Assembly: GCA_026168455.1 (NCBI GenBank)
Contig: CM047427.1
Coordinates: 88,780,832 to 88,844,831, forward strand
From: Theocolax elegans
Lineage: Eukaryota; Arthropoda; Insecta; Hymenoptera; Cerocephalidae
Length of the DNA: 64,000 nt
Reading direction: 5' to 3'
Made by a program: the position numbers and the translations under genes
Shown here: positions 24,047 to 37,371 of the stretch, one piece after another
Position numbering within the stretch: the stretch's first letter is position 1
Layout of the letters: every line of letters begins with the position of its first letter
Notes under the pieces: generated by a model
What the model was told of the DNA's origin: nothing
What the model saw: only the letters and a program-made list of their open reading frames with translations
Databases searched by the model: none

Positions 24047-27000
24047 ATGGAGCATCGTAGGTACCGTTACGTAGGCCGCGTCGTGGTGAGTATTATTTCA
24101 ATACTTTCGCAATATTACATCCAGATCGATCGATCCTCGCCGCCTTCTCCTCGAATAATTTAACAATTGTAACATATGTCTATTTGGTTAATCATCTGAA
24201 TGATGGGCATGGGCGATGGGCCATGGGTCCATTGATCGTGGATCGCAATGGTGGTACAAGGTACAAGTCTCGTACAAACGTATATATATACGGGTACCTT
24301 GGTGAAACTGAGGATTGAGGAATGCATATCGATGCATTTGGAATTCTTCGGAAGAATCTCGCTGATTGGACCATTGTAAATTTAAAAAATACACACGGAC
24401 AAAACTAGAGAGATATATAGTTATATCGATTGATTGCTGCGGTCGCAAGTCGCAAGTCGCAAGTCGCAAGTCGCAACGCTCGATGGCCTTGCTCTTGACA
24501 TGCAGTCTTGATTCTCGAAACTCGAGTTCCTCTTACTTCCAATCATAATTATACGATTGCTATTTGCTACATAAGTAGGTATACGTATAAGTATACTTAT
24601 AGTTTATTTTCTGAATCGAACGTCCTTGTTGAATTTCGAATATCCCCATAATTCTAGGCGAGTAATTGTCAAGTGTTCATAAGTTAAGATCCGGGCACCC
24701 GGGAGAGATTATTGTTATCCTGCATCAGTGCATCAGTGCATCTGCACCCAATATAATATAGAATACAATCTGTGCAATGATTTGAGCGATTGTCAGTGTC
24801 GCGCAGGCTGCAGGTGCGAGCTGCGACGATTCTGCACTTAAATGCGGTGAACTTAAAATTTAAAAAGAAAAAGGAGTCAAGAACAAAGGAAATAAGATTG
24901 TTTATCGATCGTGTATATGTACTCCCCTCGTACCACCTGGAAAATAGTTAAGTTAATTCGTTGTTCTTAATATTATTCGGCACCTTTTTATTTTGAAAGA
25001 TCATTCCTCGGGCTTACCTACATATACCTCCTATAGACCTATATAGACCTATATCAATACATATTAGATATACCTTCGGTTTACGCAAAACAAGGAGGAT
25101 TTGCCAAAATTTAATGAAAATTTTATCGATTGTTCGAGCGTTTGGTTTACGTAACACGCGACATTGAGTCATCGGGGATTCGCAAACAAAGTATGCAGCG
25201 ATCTCGGATAAACCCTCCATAAATTCGTGCGGGCAAGGTGAGCCACGAGATGTACCGATTTAATTACTTACATCGAATCGAATCGTTTTTATTAATTAAA
25301 TTCATTATTCCGCGGCGGCCGCGGTACATTTGTAATCGTATTTGTAATACTAGGATCTATATCTATATACACACAGCGACACAGCTATATACCTATACAA
25401 ACAAAATTGGTCGTTTTCGTTTAACGTGACGACTATGGGACTATACGAATATATAAGTACCGAGTGACCAAGCCTTTTTTCTATTACGCATTTATATCGG
25501 TATTTTACCCAGTACGGATTTGACATTGGAAATAAAATCGATTAAATTCAAGTTTCCGTTCAAACACATCATGTTTTTCAATTTTACCTGATTAATTATC
25601 TAATTTGATCGACAAATACGTGAATTATATTTCAAACCTCTACTTTTCATCTCTTGCAGTAGACATATGTGCAATGGGTATTGGGTAATACTAATTATTT
25701 AATTGTTGTCTGTTGGCTGTTGGCTGTTGGCTGTTGGCTGTTGTTGTTGAAATTATTCTAAATATCGATTGTTCATAGATCATTGATGAGGATGCGAGAC
25801 ACTCAATACTTACTAACCGAGTCAATAAAGATGGAAAAATTATTCTGGTTAAATATAAATAAAGCCAATTATGCAAAATTAAGACAACTGGATTTTCCCC
25901 TTCATTTGTGTGAGAACCATTTTAAAGAAAAATAATGTTGCGAAACAAAATGGCATTGGAAGGAAATTTGACTGTTTGTCTGCTCCGAATGTTGCGAATC
26001 TGGTAAATCTCTATATTGACTCGGTCGGTAAAGTTTGATTAGTACTCACTAGTCACTACTCACTACTCGTTCGTACAACGTACGCAACTGTGACTTTGAC
26101 TTTGATCACCTGTTCACCAGAGTATTTTGAATGAATACTTAGGTATAGGTATATAGTTTTGATGATATAGAATCTGACCGATTCCCGTCAACTCGTACTT
26201 AATCCCGAAAAGTGCATTGCAGACAATGAAATCGGGTTACGGGTATATCATTTTGTTGTCGCTATCGCAATCGCTTTTATCGCTTTTATCGCTTTTATCG
26301 CTTTTCGTACATCAACTCGAGATTATTATAGGATTTATTGAAAATTGTTCGACAAGGTACTTTGGAAATGTAGGAAAAATGTAAAGGTGCGCGCGCGAGC
26401 AGTGAAAAATTGAAGGTGTTGATAGGCGTCGCGGTTCGGGTTCGAGACGAGCCCGAAAATGTCGCAAGAGGTTTTTAAAAATAAACGTACACACAAATTC
26501 TCGAGGTGCGTATGGGCGATCGGATCTCGGGTCTCGGGTCTCGGTCAGCAGACGGCAAACGGCAAACGGCAAACGGCAAACGACAAACGGCAAACCCCCG
26601 GGGAATCATGAAGACCACGTGGAGAGACAGGGACAGAGTAAGGACACTATTATCTCCTTATTCCTTATGCGCACTTGCGCTTAACAACCTCAACTGCGTG
26701 GGTATACCGAATTTCTTACTCGCCAATCGTCACGATATATGTATATAGATGTACTTATAAGTATACCCTCGCGCTTCTGTCAATTCTGGCACTGGCATTC
26801 GCGAGAGATTTCCTCCTAATTATTGCGATCTTTCGCTTCACGATCGAACGACTATACTTGATATTTTTTCTCGTTCTTCCCCTGCGTGATGTTCATTCGT
26901 TCATTCATGTCTAACTATCTAACACAAACACGCTTCGCTCAATGAGAATTGTGGTTCAACATATTTACTTGGATGGATTTTCGATAGATAGACAGCCGAC

Positions 27001-28590
27001 AGGCAGACAGATAATAAATTAAATCCCTCCTCCCTCCCACCCTTCCTTCCTTCATGAACCGGTTGTAGCTTTTACTTGGATTATCGTCTCGATCAACAAT
27101 CCGGCGATTGGCGAATACGAGATAAATATATGAATTATCGGAAAGTAATTACTAATTTACTAATTTACTAATTAGTTACAATTAAGTAACTCGGTTGACG
27201 GTTCACGGATTCGCATATTCGCATCGGAAATCGATTTGATTTTTTCATCGATCCGAGAATCGAAAAATAACCATTAACCATCAGAGTTTGCCGTTCGATG
27301 CTCCATTCGCGTATAATGGGTTAACGTATAACAAATAAAAATTGATTCCGTTTCGTTTTTTTGATCGTGCTCTTACTATGCTTATATACGTATACACCTA
27401 AGTACTCTATACACTTTTTACCAATATATTCGAGTAGGTACAACGTTTAATACTATATAAGTGTATACTCAAAGATCATACTCAAGATATTTTTCACTTC
27501 CGCATTTTACGTTGTTCTAAAGAAAAACAAACGTAACTCATTTTTTCTTTACAACTTATTGCAACCTCGAATAACGATTATTCAATTATTCCTGTTCGTT
27601 GCTTTAATCAATCACTCAATCACTTTCATTTAGTAATTGCGTGTAAAAAAACATTTACATTACAGGATTTTCAAAAGCCTCTGGCTGGCGGAGAAACTAC
27701 TGTTTCGAGCTTACTCCAAGCGCTCCATACAACTAGAACGGGATACAAACGTCTTCCCGGTTTTGATCCGAACATCGTCGACACTGATTACTTCCGAGCT
27801 CAACAATGTGTAGATTGTGATGAAGTTTACCCTCGTATCTTTATTGGAGATGGGTATGAAAATTGTTCGATTAAACACACACACACACACACACACAGAT
27901 CTCTAGTCTCTATCTCTATATCTATATTCTATATTAATTAATTATAATCCTACTCATTTCTTTACAAAATCGTTACTTTCATACATCATCAGATAATCAC
28001 TATATTTTTAAACCATTTCACATTATTTCTCATTTTTTACTTTACTTTACATTTAAATATAATAGTCCTAATAACATATTTTTTTTCTACAGAATTACTG
28101 CCAAAAATAAACCTTATCTTAAGAGGATAGGTGTCACCCATGTTTTAAATGCAGCCGAGGGCAGCAAGTTTGGTATGGTCAACACCAGCAGCAATTATTA
28201 CAAAGATATGACAACAAAGTATCTTGGCTTGCAAATGCTCGATTTGCCCTCTACCGACATTAGTCGATTCTTTTACATTGCTGCTTCTTTTATAGATGAT
28301 GCTATTATCAATGGAGGTACATATATCCAATTTATACCTTTACTTACTTATACTTACTTTCAATTGTAATAATACTTATAACTTCATTTTTAGGTAGAGT
28401 ATTCGTCCATTGTGTGCAAGGCGTTTCGCGCAGTGCAACTTGCGTTATTGCATATCTGATGATAAAAAAAGGAATGTTGGCTGCTGACGCTATTCGTACT
28501 GTTAGATTGAGTCGCGATATTCATCCGAATGAAGGTTTTCTTCGTCAATTAGCACAGCTTGATAACCATTTACGTAGACAACGATTATAA
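24047..28590 (+). CDS. Dual-specificity protein phosphatase, VHR/DUSP3-like (four coding exons)
   Basis: Secure exons are 27666-27853, 28093-28316 and 28394-28590, phase-continuous and ending in TAA. They encode [20 protein letters not shown], then [31 protein letters not shown], and the signature [18 protein letters not shown]. The last contains the HCX5R phosphatase loop with catalytic Cys and Arg. It precedes [20 protein letters not shown], typical of the VHR subgroup. The enzyme should remove phosphate from Tyr and Ser/Thr, classically of MAP kinases. The first coding exon is uncertain. Exon 24047-24085 ([13 protein letters not shown], donor GTGAGT) and exon 26608-26637 ([10 protein letters not shown], donor GTAAGG) both splice in phase to 27666, so alternative promoters are possible. 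I give the longer span. The last three exons alone supply about 203 residues. Confidence 0.85.
24442..24476. repeat. 7-bp minisatellite (GTCGCAA)
   Basis: Five perfect copies of GTCGCAA in the long first intron of the phosphatase gene. Confidence 0.9.
24570..25700. other. Phosphatase first-intron DNA; nothing recognised
   Basis: Mixed-composition DNA with several palindromic AGTATACTTATA-type motifs and short repeats (AGTGCATC x2 near 24725). No credible open frame or RNA gene. Confidence 0.4.
25710..25746. repeat. 7-bp minisatellite (CTGTTGG)
   Basis: Four to five copies of CTGTTGG, decaying into TTG triplets on the right. Confidence 0.9.
26271..26305. repeat. 9-bp minisatellite (TCGCTTTTA)
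   Basis: Four copies of TCGCTTTTA, preceded by the imperfect unit TCGCAA. Confidence 0.9.
26528..26595. repeat. 7-bp minisatellites (GGGTCTC, then ACGGCAA)
   Basis: Two to three GGGTCTC-like units precede six copies of ACGGCAA, one being ACGACAA. The array ends 12 bp before the alternative phosphatase start codon at 26608, so it lies in or beside that exon's 5'UTR or promoter. Confidence 0.85.
27875..27897. repeat. (CA)n microsatellite
   Basis: Eleven CA dinucleotides in the intron just after the donor at 27854. Confidence 0.9.
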
Positions 28591-28840
28591 GAAATAAGTT
28601 ATTCTTTAACCAATTTATTTTATTTTAATGCATCTTCAAAAGATTATTAATTGTTTTGAAAGTATTAATATATACAGAATTGCAAAATTGCAAAAAGCAT
28701 TGTGTAACGCAAATTTAATTTATTAAATATTATTAATAAGTTTTGTTATAAAATCGATTTTGTTAATTCATTTTTTCAAAACGATCAATTATTATTTAAT
28801 ACTGTTGTTTGATTTTTTGAGAATGTACAAATGTAAAGCA

Positions 28841-28846
28841 AATAAA
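28841..28846 (+). terminator. Poly(A) signal candidate, phosphatase gene
   Basis: AATAAA followed by a GT-rich stretch, 250 nt after the stop. The convergent eL13 gene probably ends only about 60-80 bp beyond. Confidence 0.55.
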
Positions 28847-28945
28847 GTTTGATACGCTAAACTAATTTAAATCTCTTTAGTCTTTCACTGGTGCTAGAAT
28901 GGAATAATGAAAAAAGTCAACAGTAGGTTCATGGAAGAAAATCCA

Positions 28946-28951
28946 TTTATT
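28946..28951 (-). terminator. Poly(A) signal candidate, RpL13
   Basis: AATAAA on the minus strand, 26 nt after the stop codon, giving the very short 3'UTR usual for ribosomal-protein genes. Confidence 0.5.
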
Positions 28952-28976
28952 TTATACATACTTATGTACCAATAGC

Positions 28977-30128
28977 TTACTTCTTAGGTTTTTTATCCTT
29001 TGCGACTTTTGTCACATCATCTGGATTTTCTGCCGCATCTTTAACGCGTTTAGCCCTGATACCGAACAATCTTGCGTCTGCTCTCGCTTTGCGTAGCGTA
29101 ACATACGCGTTGAATTTCCTTTCCTCTTCGCTGATAACACGGGCTCTCGCCTTAGGTGGGGCCTGGTGTAATCCTTGTGGCATTACTTCTCCTTTCAATT
29201 GTGTGGCAACCTTACACTCTTCCAGAGTAGCTTCTCCTTTCTTGATCTACGTATACATAAAAGAATTTATATAAATAAACTAATACTTAAATCATAAACT
29301 GCATTAATCAGTACAAAAGTAATTATGCAATTTATTACAAGGGTAATGAAATTAGCAGTAGTCAAACAGATATAACATGTTTTAACTAAACAAATTTTTA
29401 ATTGCATTTTATTTAATTTATTAATTTAATGATTAAATTGAAAAAATGTTTCGCTAATGTAAATAATGTAAAATATATCTTTCTGGCTGCTAACGTCAAT
29501 ATCACCTTACTCCATCTTCCTATTGCTTATTAATAGTAATTTGATAATTAATCAACATGCAGATGCATACTAGTTTCATAATAAAATGTTTGTATAATAA
29601 AAGACTCTACAATATGAAACATACCTTCTTCTCGTTTAATGGGAAGAGAATCAATTTAGCTCTGTACTCTTTAAGTCTCTGAGCATTTTGCTGAAGAGAC
29701 TCTACAGATTTGTTGCGTCTCCTTGGATCGACAGCAATGCCAATAGTTCTAGCAAATCGCTTGTTTAACCCACTAGCTTTCAGTTCTGCAAGAGTAAAAC
29801 CTTTGCCTGCTCTAACTTTAGCATGGTAGCGGAATGTAGGGCAGTGTACAACAGGTCTCAAAAGATTGACAGGTCTAAAATCAAAGTAAATCAACTTGAT
29901 AAATAAATGTATAAATAAAAACCCATTGTATATGTGTCTGTAAAATATTAAATTTTGTAACAACTAATAAATCTAATATACATACCTTGGAGCAACTGAT
30001 CGGGCTTTCTTGACACGGTTGGTTTTCCTTCGGTATTTACGGGCAGGTTGATTGAACCACGTCTTAACAAAGCGTTGCCAGTCTTTATGGAAATGCCCAT
30101 TAGGGATCATATTATTCCGCTTACCCAT
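28977..30128 (-). CDS. RpL13: 60S ribosomal protein L13 (eL13), three coding exons
   Basis: Exons on the minus strand, 30128-29986, 29874-29625 and 29246-28977, are phase-continuous and give about 220 residues, the normal family length. The start [20 protein letters not shown], followed by basic [11 protein letters not shown] and [20 protein letters not shown], is diagnostic of eL13. The C-terminus is lysine-rich ([10 protein letters not shown]). It is a structural component of the large cytosolic ribosomal subunit. A short 5' exon precedes the ATG exon, with an acceptor ending at 30136 just before the CTCAAAC leader, as usual for a 5'-TOP ribosomal-protein gene. Convergent with the phosphatase gene. 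Confidence 0.97.
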
Positions 30129-30523
30129 GTTTGAGCTGTCAGGAAAGTAAACAGTAATACTCTTTAAATAACCGTAATTGAAGGTTATGATCTAGCAACT
30201 AAACACGCACTAATTAATAACAATTATTCTAAATTAACTGACATCGTGGTGTAATTATCTGTGAATATCGGCAATCAATATTATTAAATGAAAATACGAC
30301 CGATTGATGGTTATCACATACATAACACAAATATGGTATCATAACCTCAACAAACCACGTCACTTTATCTAAACGGAAAAATTAATGTTTCCACAAAAAT
30401 ATGAAAAATATCATTTTGTCAACAACCTATAGGAATTAAACAATAATATTTCATCGTTTCACAATGAAAACTATCAAGATGATAACGATTACAGCAGATC
30501 CGATTTTAGAAAAACTTTCTTAC

Positions 30524-30557
30524 CAGCTTCCCTTTGCCTTGCAAACCGGAAAAAGAG
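30524..30557 (-). promoter_or_regulatory. RpL13 5'-TOP leader exon
   Basis: On the minus strand, a CTCTTTTTCC pyrimidine tract begins a short leader that ends at the donor CTG, then GTAAGA. This is the pattern of a terminal oligopyrimidine mRNA start, under growth-dependent translational control. The exact start base is inferred. Confidence 0.65.
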
Positions 30558-30559
30558 CG

Positions 30560-30971
30560 TTATTCGTTACAGTTCGCCGTCGTTACTCGTTGATCAAACT
30601 TCAAAGACGAATCACGGAAGCTGCTAGCTGCTAGTCTACTATACCTACTGAGTACTGCCTACTACACAGTTCAAATTCAATTTTAATTTTTGATATAGGT
30701 ATGATAATACCGAAGATTATACATCTAACTTGCGGAAAAACATATATCTATTTATTTAATCTTTTTAATGAATATAATAAACTATATAATGGAGATAACT
30801 TTAAAAGTATTATTTAAACCTGATAATTATAAGTAAATTGTTCGGTTTCATTGGATTTGGAAAATTTCATTTCATGTATTTCAAGAAATTTAGACATTTT
30901 TTATAGTTAATTATTATAAAATTTGGATTTGGAGTTAATTTTCTGAATTATTGAATTACATTATCATTATT

Positions 30972-31002
<31 letters not shown>

Positions 31003-31715
31003 TTAAAGAAAATCCCAAAAATTTTAAAACCTAAATTGTACGAAAAATCTAAGAAAAATTACAAATTCCGTCAAAGATAAATATAAATGTCTCGCCGGAT
31101 TTATCAATAATATATAAGTATATTTGAAAAAATTCAGATTATTTTCAAAGGAAGAAACAACACTGCCGTCACGTAATTTACACAGCGTTTTTTTCGAAAA
31201 AATGAATCATTTTTACGTTTTTCGGGGTTCACATCCCGTTATAACAGTAAAAATAATAAATATGTTCCAACGATTTTTATATTAATAATTATTATTTAAT
31301 AAATAAAATATTGTTTACTGTGGTTATTATATTTACTTCCTATTTAAGTACTTTTTACTTCCTAAATATTTAAAAAAAAAAAAATTCTTAACATATGCAT
31401 ATATCAAGGGACGGGCTCGCGCTCTCAACGCAAATATGGGATGCGGGTTAGCCGTATCTTATACATTTTTCTTTGGCTGAATCAAAATTTGAGTCTCGGT
31501 TACATATTATCATCGAATCTTCGTTGACATTATGACTAATGTAGTAGAAACAACAAGTGTGTGGCACTGGCTTTAATATTTCTGTCTGCTAATTTAATTG
31601 CTATATTCTCTGGTTTCACTTCTCTCGTCAGCATCAATTCAAACACGCAGTTTCAGGAAAATGTTTTGCTTTTTATTTCCAATATTATCATAAGTTTTTT
31701 TATTTTATTTATACA
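30560..31715. other. Intergenic region with a dispersed repeat
   Basis: AT-rich DNA between divergent RpL13 and LARS2. It includes an (ATT)n tract near 30968-31007 and the repeat at 31075-31270. No credible gene. Confidence 0.5.
31075..31270 (-). repeat. Dispersed repeat, inverted relative to copies at 37.0 and 37.7 kb
   Basis: The reverse complement contains GGGATGTGAACCCCG, then TTTTTTCGAAAAAAACGCTG, ACGGCAGTGTTGTTTCTT, and CTGAATTTTTTCAAAT. The same blocks occur in the same order at 37018-37165 and, in part, at 37718-37790. It encodes nothing and is an interspersed repeat of unknown class. Confidence 0.65.
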
Positions 31716-34700
31716 ATGAAGTACAAAATATTATCAAATTTAACATGCCCCTTAAAAATTAAAACTATACCGAAGTGTATATATGCCAGACATGCATCGA
31801 CCGGGTTAAAATATTGGGTAAGGTTATGGTTTTTAATGTAAAAACAACGATTTTTGGTACATCTGATATAATTATCATGTAATAAACATGTAAATATCAT
31901 GTTTTATTTTAGAACGAAGCACTTACAACTGAGCATAAGCGTGAAATTGAAAAATATTGGAAAGACAAAATTCATAAAACCAGTGACAATGAAACCAAAG
32001 ATAAATTTTATGTCTTGTCTATGTTTCCGTATCCTTCAGGATCCTTACACATGGGCCACGTTCGGGTTTATACAATTAGTGATTCGGTTGCTCGATTTTA
32101 TAGGATGCATGGTATATCATATTAAATTAGTTATTATTTTTATAAATTTATTTATATGAATTTATTCATATTTTATTGATTAGAATGCTCAACAGTTTTT
32201 TTCCTGTGAATATGTAAACGTATAAATGTTAATGTAGGAAATAATGTCATTCATCCAATGGGTTGGGATGCATTTGGTCTTCCTGCTGAAAATGCAGCAA
32301 TTGAAAAACAAATTGATCCTGACGAATGGACTAAACAAAATATTCAAATTATGCGAGATCAATTAAATAGGTTGGGTTGTACATTTGATACTCATAGAGA
32401 ATTATCTACTTGTGATCCAGAGTATTACAAGTGGACTCAACAACTTTTTCTTATGTTGTACGAAAATGGTTTACTGTATCGAAAAGAAGCATTTGTTAAT
32501 TGGGATCCAATAGATGAAACTGTACTCGCAGATGAGCAAGTTGACGAGAATAACCGATCATGGAGATCTGGTGCTGTTGTTGAAAAGAAATTACTTAAGC
32601 AATGGTTTGTTAAGACCACAGCATTTGCTGAGTAAATGTCAATTTATTATTTATTTAATTTAACAAATTATAGGAACAATATAATAGAACATTAATAATT
32701 TTTTTGATAGATCATTATTAGAGGGCTTAAAAGATCGAAATTTGAAAGAATGGAGAGATATTATTAAAATTCAAGAACATTGGATTGGTGAGTGTACAGG
32801 AACAAATATTGAATTTGAGTTAATTTCAGACATTGAAGGATATCCAACAACCTTAACTCTGTGGACTGATAAGCCAGAGTATATAGAGTATGCTAAATTT
32901 CTTGCACTATCTAAAAACAACCTTCTTGCTAAGATAGAAAACTTTGCATCTAGTGATTGTATTAGAAAATTGAATATTAAAGCAGTGAATCCATTTACAC
33001 ATGAACAGTTGCCAATATACATTACTGAAAAAGGTATACAAAACATTTGTAAACTAGATTTAATAAATTATTGTTATACCTTATTCCTTTATGTAAAGTT
33101 ATTTGTTTCATAAAATATATTTACAGATATTTTGCCTTATCCTGCATTTAGGGATGATTATTTAGGTATTCCATATTCATCTGAAGCTGATATTGCATTT
33201 TGTGAATCTAATAATATAAGCTATGAACCTCTTCCTGTATATTCTATGCAAGAATTGGAAGAAAAGCGCTTTAATATACTTTGTATTGCTAGAGAACGAG
33301 GTATAGGTGGTTACTTAGTAAGTCCTAAATTAAAAGATTGGTTAATATCCAGGCAAAGATATTGGGGAACCCCCATACCTATGGTACACTGCAAAAAATG
33401 TGGTTGTCAACCAGTAACAAGAGATCAACTTCCTGTAAAGCTACCTAAAATACATAAATCTTCAACAAATAAAAAATTAACTTTAAAATTTGCAACTGAA
33501 TGGATGGAAACATTTTGCCCAAAGTGTAAAGGGTCAGCGACTAGAGAAACAGATACAATGGATACTTTTGTAGATAGTTCATGGTATTACATGAGATATA
33601 TTGATCCAAAAAATAAAAATGAAATGTTTTCAAAAGACAAATCTTTTCAATATTTACCAGTAGATCTTTACATAGGTGGAAAGGAACATGGTAAACAAAT
33701 TTTTGATAATTTTAAATTAAAATACTAAATAAGAAATGAAAATGTATGACGAAAATATAATTTTTAGCTGTGTTACATCTTTACTATGCTCGATTCATTA
33801 ATCATTTTCTGTATCATTTGGGACTTGTACCAAGTCGAGAGCCATTCAAACAATTATTAGTACAAGGAATGGTCAAGGGTCAGTCGCACTGTACAGAGGA
33901 AGGTAAATATCTCAAACCATACGAAGTCACTATAACAGAAAATGGACACATAGAAACATCAAGTGGAAAATCAATTGTTACAACGTGGGAGAAAATGTCG
34001 AAATCTAAACACAATGGGGTCGATCCTTCGGAAATTATCTCGGAATACAGTGCTGATACTGTTCGATTGCTAATTTTAGCTGATGTTGCACCAACTTCCC
34101 ACAGACATTGGTCAAAGGAAAGTAAGTTGAAATATGATATCCATTTTCTGCTTAGCTAAAGGGAAAAAAACATTTATATGTTAAATGTTAATTAACATAC
34201 TTTAGCTTTTCCTGGAATCTTAAACTGGCAACGGCGACTTTGGCATGTTGTGAGGGAATTTATCGAAGCTCGAACCGCTTTAAGCTCCGAAGAGTTGAGC
34301 AAACAGCCCGATCACGATGAGTTTTTCAAAGAAGACGCGTACATGTTCGATAGCCGTAATTACTACGTGCACGGAGTAACATTCAATTTTACAGGCTCTC
34401 AACAATTGAGCGTCGCAATCTCAAAACTGCAGGGCCTCACGAATAGCATCCGAAAATCCTCAAAACATTGTATAGCTCGGAGTCGAGAATACGAACGAGC
34501 TCTCGCCGTACAAATAATCATGCTTGCACCATTAGCACCTCATTTCGCGTCTGAATTGTGGGCTGGATTTTGTCTAGCTCCGCATAGAATCGTACACGAC
34601 GGTGAAATCCAGTGGGATAAAGATGTGCTTGAACAGAGATGGCCCGAAGTTGACATGGAATACAAATTAAAAATTCGAGTTCAAGTGAGTATAGAATAAT

Positions 34701-36426
34701 TAAACAATAAATAGTTAAGACTATACTTTTTCGCAAAGGTCGTAGGTTGTCAGCATTTTTCACAATGACTGAAATATTAAAAAACGATTGAAGCAATCGC
34801 GTCAATCGTATACCTGTAGCTATATGTAGATTGTGACAAGTAAGCAAATAGATAATAGGTTGATTAACATTCATAACATTTTTGATATTCGATAATTTCA
34901 TTGTTAATCACATACTTTATTTATGATAATGAATAGTCCAAACAAATTAGACTCAAAAAGGGTCATTTTGAAAAAAAAAATTAACAGACAGTTTTATTAT
35001 TGGAAGTTGTAGGGGAGGGTGTCAGGATATTGGGGTATATATTTGCGATCAGTTGCAGGTGGTCGTGGTGAAACATTGTTTAAATAATTCGAGAAAGTTC
35101 AAAGAATATGTTTTCCGCTTATAACTTTGAAATCGTTGCTTCTATTGCAAAAGTAAAGAATACTTATTCATATAGGCCTTTAAATTATCTACAAAGTAAG
35201 CCTTGTTACGTTCGATTTTGTTTATTAGCATTTTTTCAATTTTATATAATTTAATAATTATTGCTTCCAAATACTTTTAATATAGGAATTATTAAAGGTC
35301 TTCGTTGGCTTAAAAACAGGTATAAATTTTATCCCCAAATATTCAATAGTTTTAAGTTTTAAATAAAAAAAAATATACGAAAGAAACATAATACACTTTA
35401 TTGCTATAATTATAAACAATAAAGTGTAATATACTTTTTATGTAAATTATTTTTATTTTTGTATGGTATATCAAATTTAAAAAAGAATCATAAAAATCGA
35501 ATCATTAGATCTTGAGATATCACCAAAGTTTTCCGCTTTTTAACAAATTGCGAACACTTTTAAGCAAATTGCGATTAAAAAATCAACTTTTGATTTATAG
35601 TACATTATAGTGCAACTCTTGAAGAGTCAAATAAGCTTTAACAGAAGTATGTGGGATGCCTTGTACGGTGTAGAAATTAGATTTTCCGGAATCGTATTTT
35701 TACATAATAAATAGAATTGTTTAAAAACTACTGAATATTTGGGGATAAAATTTATACTTGTTTTTAAGCCATCGAAGACCTTTAATAATTCCTATATTAA
35801 AAGTATTTAGAAGCAATAATTATTAAATTACATAAAATTGAAAAAATGGCTAATATTGACAGTTATTTGTTTATTGCAAAAAAGGTAATAAACAAAATCG
35901 AACGTAATAAGGCTATCCTTGTAGATAATTTAAAGGCCTATAAATAAGTATTCTTTACTTTTTTCAACAGGAGTAACGAATAATTTCTCGAATTATTTAA
36001 AGAATGTTCCACCACGTCCACCTGCAACTGACCGCAAACATATACTCCAAGTATCCTAACACCCTCCCCTACAACTTCAATAATAAAATTGTTTCTTAAA
36101 TTTTTTTTTAAATAAGTCTAATTTGCCTGGACTAGAAGATCGACATTAAAAGCCCGGAATTCGTAATGATGATATAACACCATGCTACTATCGAATTATA
36201 GGTGAACGGCAAAGAATATCCAACTTTGAGAATTGCACGGCGACAGCTGGACAATATGACTAAAAACGAGGTTCTTGAATTAGTAATGGAACAACCGAAA
36301 TTTCAAAAACACATTACGCATCGCAAAATCACCAGCTTTATTTATCGATCGGAGAGAGGTTGCGGAGCAAATATTTCTATTCGAACAAAAAATAATGTCG
36401 TACTGCCGGAAAAAGAGACAAATTAA
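31716..36426 (+). CDS. LARS2: Mitochondrial leucyl-tRNA synthetase (eight coding exons)
   Basis: Exons 31716-31817, 31913-32111, 32238-32631, 32711-33033, 33127-33690, 33768-34121, 34206-34684 and 36202-36426 are phase-continuous and give about 879 residues, close to the usual 900. The first exon encodes a basic N-terminus without acidic residues ([20 protein letters not shown]), as in a mitochondrial targeting peptide. The HIGH-type motif is HMGH (80-83) after FPYPSG. The KMSKS loop is at about 603-607 ([13 protein letters not shown]). [14 protein letters not shown] and the editing insertion ([11 protein letters not shown]) are LeuRS-type. [12 protein letters not shown] and the C-terminal anticodon-binding helices follow. 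The enzyme charges mitochondrial tRNA-Leu with leucine. All introns are short except the last (1.5 kb), which contains a 1.1 kb foldback element. Confidence 0.95.
34971..36110. repeat. 1.1 kb foldback element in the last LARS2 intron
   Basis: The arms at about 34971-35357 and 35720-36110 are reverse complements over nearly their whole length. For example, TTGTAGGGGAGGGTG on the left matches CACCCTCCCCTACAA on the right, and TATAGGCCTTTAAATTATCT matches its complement near 35927-35946. The spacer holds a smaller hairpin around CACTTTATTG. No open frame occurs. Because it lies in a transcribed intron, the unspliced transcript can fold into a hairpin of about 390 bp. Confidence 0.85.
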
Positions 36427-36889
36427 ATTATATACAATATCAATTGTAAATATTGCGTTATGCGTATTTAAGCGACAATTGATCTGAATTTTCCCAAGAT
36501 TTTCCAAACGATTTCTAACATTTCGGAACGGGTACAAGGGACGTTCTTTGCAACATAAACCCGATCAATTCTAGTCGAATAATCCAATAGTTACTTTATC
36601 CCCTGTAGAAAATGATTGTTTACAACCAATTAGAATTAATTATAATTATCCTGATTCAAACCGATTAATACCAATAAAAATTTAAATACATTTTCATTGA
36701 TTAGAAACTTGATATTTTATATGAAAGCTGATCGGTTTTAATCGGTTTGAATCAATCATTTTCTACAGAGTACATTTCAAAATAATATAATTGATTGAAT
36801 ATAAGATTTCATATATTCGAGATTTTTCATTTTTCACCAGCCAAATGTTATCCTTTCACATTTATTTGTTTCTATGTGATATTCCTCAA

Positions 36890-37170
36890 AAAACAAAAAA
36901 AATATTTACACAAAAATTGAAACTCTTATGAAAATACAAACTTACATTTATTAAAATTGTTCCAATTGTGTATCAAATATTTAATTCGATTAATTGAATA
37001 ATAAAACTTATTAAGGAGATGTGAACCCATTATAACAGAATCACTATTTATTTTTTCTTAAGCAAACAGTATGCTTTATCGAAAAAAACGCTCAGTAACG
37101 GTGTTGTATTTGCAAAAGATAGTCTATGAATTTTTTCAAATTTTTTTATCAATAAATCAACGAGATTTTT
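36890..37170 (+). repeat. Dispersed repeat, copy 2
   Basis: It shares GATGTGAACCC, then ATAACAG, TCGAAAAAAACGCT, ACGGTGTTGT and GAATTTTTTCAAATTTTT in order with the inverted copy at 31075-31270. Confidence 0.6.
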
Positions 37171-37371
37171 GAGCAGCCGTGCAGCATTGTTTTTAGTTAT
37201 ATATTACCGACCAAAAAATGGTTATTTCTATATAATTCATTTTAAATTAATTTTTTTTTTTTTTATGTTATTTAACGTCGCTCTATTTATGCTGCCAGGG
37301 CTAATCAGCGACGGAGGTGAACGGTGTGTCTGTAAACAAAGCACATGTAGTTGAAACAGTGGTGCTTGTGT

